Origin: Clostridia bacterium
GTDB taxonomy: Bacteria > Bacillota_A > Clostridia > Christensenellales > UBA1242
Direction: 5' to 3'
NCBI GenBank assembly: GCA_017454425.1
Contig: JAFTCZ010000079.1
Coordinates: 1 to 12,927 of the forward strand
Length of the DNA: 12,927 nt
Positions 6,713 through 11,626 of this stretch are shown here, piece by piece; the first letter of the stretch is position 1, and each line of letters begins with the position of its first letter. Below the pieces are notes generated by a model. The model was not told where the DNA came from. It ran no database searches and saw only the letters and a program-made list of their open reading frames with translations. A program made the position numbers and the translations under genes.

Positions 6713-7418
6713 ATTTTATTGCGTCAAGTTGCTCGATAACTGATTGAGCAATTTTTTGTTGACCTGTTTCGTTTGGGTGAATTCCGTCTTCACTCATAAA
6801 ATCTAAATAATTTACTTTGCTTAAAAGTTTTGAACGAATATCAAGCATTATGCATTGATTTTTTACTGCACAGCGGTTTATTATGTTGTTGTACAATTCT
6901 TGGTGCCTATAAATGTTTTCAATATCACCCTTTAAGAACTCTAGCACACAATCTTTGTCTGCTTGTTTGCATATAAAATAATCAAAATAACGCTTGCTAT
7001 CCACTGGCGGAATGTTTGTTAAAAATACTCGCACTTTTTGCTTTTTTAGGCGCACAATTGTATCATTTAACAATTTTTCAAATTCTTTTGGCGGGGTTTT
7101 TGGTAGGTGCAAATCGTTGGGTGATTTTGCAACTTCTTTCCAGTCATAATCCGAGTCATTTCCGCCCAAAGAGATAACCGCAACATTTGTATCTTTTTTG
7201 TTTATATTTTTTAGATAATCATCTAAATAGCCTTTATCATTTAATCGCGACAAAGTTTGCCCATAAAAAGACACATTGTTAATGTCTACACCATAGTGCT
7301 GTGCCACCAAATGTACGGCATTGTTGGGCATTTTTTTTAATTGATTGTTTTCCGAAAAGATGCCCTTTGATATTGAATCACCCAAAATTGTTATTTTACA
7401 TCTTTTAGGGAATTTCAT
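6711..7418 (-). CDS. SGNH/GDSL-type hydrolase
   Basis: A 235-residue SGNH-superfamily hydrolase, a fold used by lipases, acyl-thioesterases and carbohydrate acetylesterases. All catalytic blocks are visible: GDSI (13-16) with nucleophile Ser15, a block II Gly near residue 53 (FYGQTLS), GGND (85-88) with Asn87, and DGIHPN (211-216) with Asp211 and His214. There is no signal peptide or membrane segment, so it is probably cytoplasmic. The substrate cannot be told from sequence. AAAGGAG precedes the ATG and lies in the last codons of degV, which ends 3 nt upstream, so the two genes are co-transcribed and probably translationally coupled. A DegV partner that binds fatty acids would fit lysophospholipid, acyl-thioester or acyl-ester cleavage, but this is inference. 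Confidence 0.9.
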   Translation of the reverse strand: MKFPKRCKITILGDSISKGIFSENNQLKKMPNNAVHLVAQHYGVDINNVSFYGQTLSRLNDKGYLDDYLKNINKKDTNVAVISLGGNDSDYDWKEVAKSPNDLHLPKTPPKEFEKLLNDTIVRLKKQKVRVFLTNIPPVDSKRYFDYFICKQADKDCVLEFLKGDIENIYRHQELYNNIINRCAVKNQCIMLDIRSKLLSKVNYLDFMSEDGIHPNETGQQKIAQSVIEQLDAIK

Positions 7419-7421
7419 TGT

Positions 7422-8258
7422 TTACTCCTTTATAAATAAAATACCGATAGTGTTTGGACCACAATGGCTAGTAACAGTGGCATTTGCAGTAGTTTCTAAT
7501 ATATTCTTAAATCCTTTTTCTTTTAATACATTGCGTGCAATTTCAACACGCTCGGGCGTAGCACTAGAATATGTCACAAAGGCATAATCGAGGTCGACAT
7601 TTGGGCAGTCTGCCATAATGTCATTGCAATACTTTTTGACGGCATTATCTAATTTGCCCATATACTTTTTGCCCACTATCATTTTACCATCTTTAACAAT
7701 TATTGACGGTTTTATTGATAACAAACTTGCACTAAAAGCAGCCATGCCCGAACAACGACCCCCTTTTGCAAGATATTGCAACTTATCAAGCACAAAACTT
7801 GCTTGCACTTTTGGCACAAGTGCTGTTACTTTCTCGACAATTTGCTTTGCGTCCATGCCCTCTTTTGCAAAAAGACTTGCCTTAATTGCAAGCAGTGCAA
7901 TACCTGTTGACAAATTTTTTGAATCAATAACATAAACATTGTCCATTTGCTCGGCCACGGCCTGTGCGTTCGAACAAGTACTGCTAAAGCCACTAGACAA
8001 TGCCAAATGAATGACAGCATCTCCCTCTTTTAGCAAAGACTTAAAATATTCTTCGTATTGATATCTGTTTATCGCTGTCGTTCGGGGCAGGCTTTTATTT
8101 TTTGCGACAAAATCAAAAATCTCTTGATTTGTGATATCCCCGTCAACATATTCTTTATCACCCAAATTAAACATATATGGGATTGTGCGAATGCCAAATT
8201 GGTCACACAACTCTTTCGACATGTCAATTGTACTTTCTGCAGAAATAATTACTTTCAT
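7422..8258 (-). CDS. DegV family fatty-acid-binding protein
   Basis: A 278-residue DegV (FakB-like) protein. Family members bind a fatty acid and, with the kinase FakA, present it for phosphorylation so that exogenous or recycled fatty acids enter phospholipids. Motifs in order: LPRTTA (57-62, the loop matching the fatty-acid carboxylate site), LSSGFSSTCSNA (87-98), the KGGR segment with the following Ala/Ser/Leu helix (165-182), and HCGPNTIGILF (265-275). The length is typical. GGAGG with a 6-nt spacer precedes the ATG at 8258. FakA is not in this window. It is the first gene of a two-gene operon with an SGNH hydrolase, consistent with lipid handling. Confidence 0.93.
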   Translation of the reverse strand: MKVIISAESTIDMSKELCDQFGIRTIPYMFNLGDKEYVDGDITNQEIFDFVAKNKSLPRTTAINRYQYEEYFKSLLKEGDAVIHLALSSGFSSTCSNAQAVAEQMDNVYVIDSKNLSTGIALLAIKASLFAKEGMDAKQIVEKVTALVPKVQASFVLDKLQYLAKGGRCSGMAAFSASLLSIKPSIIVKDGKMIVGKKYMGKLDNAVKKYCNDIMADCPNVDLDYAFVTYSSATPERVEIARNVLKEKGFKNILETTANATVTSHCGPNTIGILFIKE

Positions 8259-8285
8259 AAATCCTCCTAAGGAAAACTATAAAAT

Positions 8286-8314
8286 ATACTAATATTTTAA
8301 TAACTTTTTATCAA
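8286..8314 (-). promoter_or_regulatory. Probable promoter of the degV operon
   Basis: On the minus strand, TTGATA (8314-8309), a 17-nt spacer and TAGTAT (8291-8286), a weaker -10 box matching 4 of 6 positions. The predicted leader is about 20 nt. Confidence 0.5.
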
Positions 8315-8384
8315 AAACGCTACTAATTAACAAGGGTTTGCTATCTACACTTTATTTTTGCCCAGTAGAATATTAAAAAACAAA

Positions 8385-8401
8385 CTCTACAAATTGTAGA
8401 G
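8385..8401. promoter_or_regulatory. 17-bp palindrome, candidate operator or hairpin
   Basis: CTCTACAA-A-TTGTAGAG has two perfect 8-bp arms around a single base, in the divergent region between degV and the XRE gene, 25 bp upstream of the XRE -35 box. It could bind the XRE protein or another dimer. Read on the minus strand it is followed by TTTGTTTTTT, so it could also act as a terminator of antisense or divergent transcription. Sequence alone does not separate these roles. Confidence 0.45.
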
Positions 8402-8426
8402 ATGTGCACAAATACAGGCTTTTTGC

Positions 8427-8456
8427 TTTACTTTTTGTTAAATATTATGTTATAAT
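8427..8456 (+). promoter_or_regulatory. Promoter of the XRE gene, placing the start at the ATG
   Basis: TTTACT (8427-8432), an 18-nt spacer and a perfect TATAAT (8451-8456) with an upstream TGT giving an extended -10. Only six bases lie between the -10 box and the ATG at 8463, so transcription should begin at or next to the start codon. Confidence 0.65.
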
Positions 8457-8462
8457 ACAATT

Positions 8463-9068
8463 ATGGAAAATCAAATTGAATTAAACAAAATTGTAGCAAA
8501 CAACATAATAGAATATCGCAAAATGCTAGGTTTGACGCAGGCTGACCTTGCCGAAAAACTAAATTTTTCGGATAAATCAATCTCAAAATGGGAACGCGGC
8601 GAAGCCATACCCGACCTTGAAGTTTTGTGCAAGCTTTGTGTTATTTTTGGAATCACGCTTAATGATATAATAAGTACTCACAAAAAACGCCCTATTCAAA
8701 AATGGTTTCAAAAATGGAAACATTTATTAATTTCTCTTATGTCAGCAGGCCTTGTGTGGCTGATTGCAACTATTGTTTTTGTAACACTTAAACTTGCATC
8801 TCCCGAAACACCTATGATATGGTTAAGTTTTATTTACGCCATACCAGTAAGTGCACTTGTGCTGTTTATATTTTCGTGCATTTGGGATAGGCTGATAGTG
8901 CGCGCATTGTTGTTATCGGTTTTTGTATGGACAACTATGGTGTCTGTGTGCATTCCTTTTGGCAGGTCACTTTGGCTTTTATTGTGCATTGCCATACCTT
9001 TGCAAATACTTATTGTGTTGTGGTATATATTGCTCCGCCTAAAACACAAAAACAAAAAAGATGTATGA
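8463..9068 (+). CDS. XRE-family regulator with a C-terminal membrane domain
   Basis: A 201-residue membrane-tethered regulator. Residues 12-70 form an XRE/Cro-type helix-turn-helix (positioning helix TQADLAEKLN, recognition segment DKSISKWERGEAIP). A short basic linker (74-87) leads to four predicted membrane segments, about 88-109, 117-141, 144-164 and 168-191, and a Lys-rich end. The DNA-binding domain should face the cytoplasm. HTH-plus-transmembrane proteins of this shape are common in Firmicutes; their signals are mostly unknown. The HTH begins soon after Met1, which supports the ATG at 8463, yet no SD precedes it and the -10 box ends 6 nt upstream, so the mRNA looks leaderless. It is divergent from degV and monocistronic. 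Possible targets are itself or the degV operon. Confidence 0.88.
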   Translation: MENQIELNKIVANNIIEYRKMLGLTQADLAEKLNFSDKSISKWERGEAIPDLEVLCKLCVIFGITLNDIISTHKKRPIQKWFQKWKHLLISLMSAGLVWLIATIVFVTLKLASPETPMIWLSFIYAIPVSALVLFIFSCIWDRLIVRALLLSVFVWTTMVSVCIPFGRSLWLLLCIAIPLQILIVLWYILLRLKHKNKKDV

Positions 9069-9080
9069 TACACATCTTTT
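9055..9080. terminator. Bidirectional terminator between convergent genes
   Basis: The stem AAAAGATGT/ACATCTTTT (9056-9064 and 9072-9080) has a 7-nt loop that contains the XRE stop codon (9066-9068). The other arm reaches the stop codon of the peptidase gene (9081-9079). A and T runs flank both sides, so it works in either direction. Confidence 0.85.
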
Positions 9081-9822
9081 ATTCTTTTTCAATCAACTTT
9101 GTTACTTTTCCTTTAGGCAGAAAGGTGGTTTTAATAAAATTACCCTTTTGCCAATAACATTTATAGGCTTGTGCGCTCTTGGTTAATTTGTGTATTTGAT
9201 AATTATCATCAATAATTTCTAGCGCCACAAGATTATCTAATGCCAAGGCTACTCCTTTTGTGGTGCGCATCATGCGCACTATGTCACTTTGTCTATGTGG
9301 CTCGACATCAAAATGAGGGCAAAACAACACATCAACAAGCCCCAGCCCTGTTACCTTTATTAGTTTATCCGAGCCACTAGTAAAACGCCGTGAATCACTA
9401 TTGCCACATCTGCACCAACAAATGGCCCCTGCACTTACACCACACAAAACTGCGCCACGCTTTCCTGCCTGCACAATCATTTTATCAATGCCAAATCTGC
9501 GTAATTTTTGCATCAAACGCAAAGTATTGCCGCCACCAACATAAATAATATCTGCTTTTTTTATCTTTTGTTTAACTTGTTGGATATTTACCAAATCTCT
9601 ATCACATAAATGCTCACAACTGCACCCAAAAGCGGAAAAATTGTTGTTTATTGTGTCATAATAACTGTCTGCGTTTGCAATATCGTTTTGACTAAAAGAA
9701 ATAAATAACAAATGCGGGGTATCACGCCCCGTCAAATGTACAATATATCTATCAAAGTCTTTTAATTCATAAGGGTGGCCCAAAGCACCATTGCCGCCAC
9801 CACTAATCGCAAAAATTTTCAT
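9079..9822 (-). CDS. Peptidase E-like protein (S51 family)
   Basis: A 247-residue protein of the peptidase E (S51) family, class I glutamine-amidotransferase-like fold. PepE cleaves Asp-X dipeptides in the cytoplasm; the substrate here is inferred from the family. The nucleophile elbow is GVSAGA (128-133) with Ser130. GGGNT (96-100) shapes the active site, CPHFD (168-172) carries the candidate catalytic His170, and Asp143 is well placed for the third member of the triad. GGAGG precedes the ATG with a short 4-nt spacing. Part of that SD lies in the small inverted repeat CCAAAA-GA-TTTTGG (9843-9830), which could partly hide it. It lies 27 nt after the kinase-like gene and is last in that operon. 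Confidence 0.85.
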   Translation of the reverse strand: MKIFAISGGGNGALGHPYELKDFDRYIVHLTGRDTPHLLFISFSQNDIANADSYYDTINNNFSAFGCSCEHLCDRDLVNIQQVKQKIKKADIIYVGGGNTLRLMQKLRRFGIDKMIVQAGKRGAVLCGVSAGAICWCRCGNSDSRRFTSGSDKLIKVTGLGLVDVLFCPHFDVEPHRQSDIVRMMRTTKGVALALDNLVALEIIDDNYQIHKLTKSAQAYKCYWQKGNFIKTTFLPKGKVTKLIEKE

Positions 9823-9849
9823 GCGACCTCCAAAATCTTTTGGATTAAA

Positions 9850-10743
9850 TCATACCTTGGCTATTGCATCAGTATCTGTGTCTTTGTTCATAATGCCTAA
9901 AATATTGCTAACTATCAATTTAAGCTTTGCATCACTAACAGCACCACCCTCTAACAATCTGTTGGTATCAATGTTATCCGTCGCCAATTCATGATATTGC
10001 CCAGAATCCAAAAACCATTTATTAAGAGGGTCTTTAATAAATTTTGAGTCTTCATCAGCCTCTTTTGGTGGTTCTAAATTAACAACAACACCAAAATGGC
10101 TAAACATATTTTTAATTGTGATAAAACGACATTTGCTGAGATCAAAATTTTTTGCATACCACTCTTTTCTGTTGCGCTTGAAATGCTCGGCAAGTCCCCT
10201 GTATTCTTCTTCTAGTGCAATAGGCATTCCACCGCCCATATCAATAATGCAAGGGCGATCAATTTGTTTGAAAACATTTTGCATTAAAGTTGTTTCAAAT
10301 TGTTTTTGATAAAAGTGCCACACAACCGGACTATACTCTTTTAATAATCTTTGTGATACTTCTTCATTAAAACCCATTTGTTCATAATTTGGCAAGTCGG
10401 GGAACATACACCTCATATTGAGTTGCTCATCTGTTATTATCAACTCTTTTTTGCAATTATCTAGCATTTTGGAAATTTTGGTACCTTGATAATTTTTCTT
10501 TTGATTAAGTTTTTCCTCTAATTCCTTAATATTCTCTTCCAATTCTGCTTTTTTGCGTTTGATATCTTTAATCTTGTTTGGACAATGACGCAGCAAGTCC
10601 ATGGTGATAAGTGGCATGCCTGTTTGCTTGGCTAATTCTTCACTAACATAAGACTTGCCTACCCCCGCAGGGCCAATAATAACAACACAATCATTAAGAA
10701 TTCTTTTTTGTTTCAGCCCAAACAAATCTTTTAACACTACCAT
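9850..10743 (-). CDS. Shikimate-kinase-like P-loop protein with coiled-coil insert
   Basis: A 297-residue P-loop protein. VVIIGPAGVGKS (20-31) is a Walker A loop (Lys30, Ser31), followed by LITMDLL (45-51). A charged Lys/Glu-rich helical stretch (about 57-85) is likely a coiled coil inserted in the fold. IIDMGGGMP (166-174) matches the GGG site of shikimate kinases, and SGQYHELATDNIDTNRL (247-263) resembles their C-terminal Y-x-E-x-A-D end. It is much longer than AroK (about 170 residues), and shikimate-binding residues are not clearly kept, so it is probably a kinase with another small-molecule substrate. The ATG at 10743 has GAGGTG upstream. A longer frame starting at 10854 runs through the tRNA gene and is artefactual. 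It lies 51 nt after tRNA-Gly and is followed by the peptidase E gene. Confidence 0.8.
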   Translation of the reverse strand: MVVLKDLFGLKQKRILNDCVVIIGPAGVGKSYVSEELAKQTGMPLITMDLLRHCPNKIKDIKRKKAELEENIKELEEKLNQKKNYQGTKISKMLDNCKKELIITDEQLNMRCMFPDLPNYEQMGFNEEVSQRLLKEYSPVVWHFYQKQFETTLMQNVFKQIDRPCIIDMGGGMPIALEEEYRGLAEHFKRNRKEWYAKNFDLSKCRFITIKNMFSHFGVVVNLEPPKEADEDSKFIKDPLNKWFLDSGQYHELATDNIDTNRLLEGGAVSDAKLKLIVSNILGIMNKDTDTDAIAKV

Positions 10744-10774
10744 TGTTAACACCTCAACTATAAAACAATGAAAT

Positions 10775-10790
10775 AAGGCCCAAAGGCCTT
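10775..10790. terminator. Hairpin downstream of tRNA-Gly
   Basis: AAGGCC-CAAA-GGCCTT forms a 6-bp GC-rich stem 4 nt after the encoded CCA end. On the minus strand (the tRNA strand) the following sequence ATTTCATTG is a weak T tract, so it may be a leaky terminator or a 3'-processing barrier. Read-through to the kinase-like gene is likely. On the plus strand a better T tract follows, but no gene is there. Confidence 0.4.
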
Positions 10791-10794
10791 TTAT

Positions 10795-10868
10795 TGGAGC
10801 AGGTGAAGGGAATCGAACCCTCGTATCAGGCTTGGGAAGCCCGTGTTCTACCATTGGACTACACCTGC
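10795..10868 (-). tRNA. tRNA-Gly (anticodon CCC)
   Basis: On the minus strand the gene runs from 10868 to 10795. The acceptor stem GCAGGTG pairs with CACCTGC. The D-arm has AATGGTAGAAC. The anticodon stem CGGGC/GCCTG (one G-U pair) encloses the loop TTCCCAA, so anticodon CCC reads GGG. The T-arm GAGGGTTCGATTCCCTT resembles known Gly(CCC) tRNAs. The discriminator base T and the CCA end are encoded. Confidence 0.95.
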
Positions 10869-10884
10869 ATAAATGCTAGCGTAA

Positions 10885-10913
10885 ATACTAGCACATTTTG
10901 TTGTTTTAGTCAA
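10885..10913 (-). promoter_or_regulatory. Promoter of tRNA-Gly inside the end of the HAD gene
   Basis: On the minus strand, TTGACT (10913-10908), a 17-nt spacer and TAGTAT (10890-10885) preceded by TGC. The -35 box consists of the last codons and stop of the HAD gene. The start near 10878 is about 10 nt before the mature tRNA 5' end. An inverted repeat TGCTAG/CTAGCA (10874-10893) overlaps the -10 box and start region. Confidence 0.65.
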
Positions 10914-11565
10914 TTGTTTTTACCAATTGGTTTTTATCAAGGTTTTCTATTACCTCAACAAGTTGTTCTGGTGTTTTAACAACTTCGTCAACCGCGTTTT
11001 TGTCAATATTGCCATATCCCCACAACACGCCAATAGTAAAAAGACTGTTTTTTGTTCCACCAATAACATCATTTTCGGTGTCACCCACCACGACAACATC
11101 TTGTGGGTTATATCCGCCATAATCTAGCACATCTGCAATTAGATCTACTTTTGTTTGATATGCTCTCTTTTCATCATCACAAAAAATATTGCTAAACATA
11201 TCTTCAATTTTTAGGTGTTTTAATTCGGCACGAACAACACCATCAAATTGCAAACTTGTAAGGCACACCTCATAGCCTTTTTTGTTTAAGTCAGCAAGCA
11301 TACGCTTGATGCCTTCAAAAAGTTTTATTCCAATTATTTTATTTGGGTTAAATGATGCGTTGTAATATTCTAACACTTCTTGTGCTTTTTCTACGCCCAT
11401 ATATTTGCTAAATGTGTTGTGCAAAGGTGGCCCAATTAATTTCAAAAAATCAATACCTTTTGTGTCAACACCAAAATGCATAAACACACTTTTAAGTCTT
11501 GCTATTTGAAATTTTTGACAGTCAACAATTGTTCCGTCAAAGTCAAAAAATATTGCTTTTTTCAT
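10906..11565 (-). CDS. HAD-family phosphatase, phosphoglycolate-phosphatase-like
   Basis: A 219-residue HAD hydrolase with all four motifs: DFDGT (8-12) with nucleophile Asp8 and acid/base Asp10; LTS (102-104); Lys139 in QTKVDLI; and GDTENDV (161-167) with Asp162 and Asp166 for magnesium. The helical cap after motif I (about 14-80) makes it a subfamily I enzyme of the Gph/PGP type. The substrate may be phosphoglycolate, a nucleotide or a sugar phosphate and is not predictable here. GAGGAG with a 5-nt spacer precedes the ATG. It lies 54 nt after metG on the same strand, without a terminator or clear promoter between, so it is probably co-transcribed with metG. Its last codons form the -35 box for the tRNA promoter. 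Confidence 0.92.
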   Translation of the reverse strand: MKKAIFFDFDGTIVDCQKFQIARLKSVFMHFGVDTKGIDFLKLIGPPLHNTFSKYMGVEKAQEVLEYYNASFNPNKIIGIKLFEGIKRMLADLNKKGYEVCLTSLQFDGVVRAELKHLKIEDMFSNIFCDDEKRAYQTKVDLIADVLDYGGYNPQDVVVVGDTENDVIGGTKNSLFTIGVLWGYGNIDKNAVDEVVKTPEQLVEVIENLDKNQLVKTID

Positions 11566-11604
11566 AAACTCCTCAAAATAGTTTATTTTTTATCAGTTTT
11601 TGTG

Positions 11605-11626
11605 TGCATAATATTAATACTATGCA
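11605..11626. repeat. Imperfect inverted repeat across the metG stop codon
   Basis: Arms TGCATAGTA and TATTATGCA on the minus strand form a 9-bp stem with a TTAA loop and one G-U pair. The TAG stop of metG lies in the first arm. No T run follows, so it is not a standard terminator. It could be an RNA processing or stability hairpin, or a protein site between metG and the HAD gene. Confidence 0.4.

Noticed and set aside
10775..10790. Plus-strand terminator at the GC-rich hairpin
   Set aside because: The T tract favours the plus strand, but no plus-strand gene lies upstream for several kilobases, so a role linked to the tRNA on the minus strand is more likely.
10744..10854. N-terminal extension of the kinase-like gene starting at 10854
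   Set aside because: Its first residues are a translation of the tRNA-Gly gene and its flank. The ATG at 10743 has a proper SD and fits the start of the P-loop fold.
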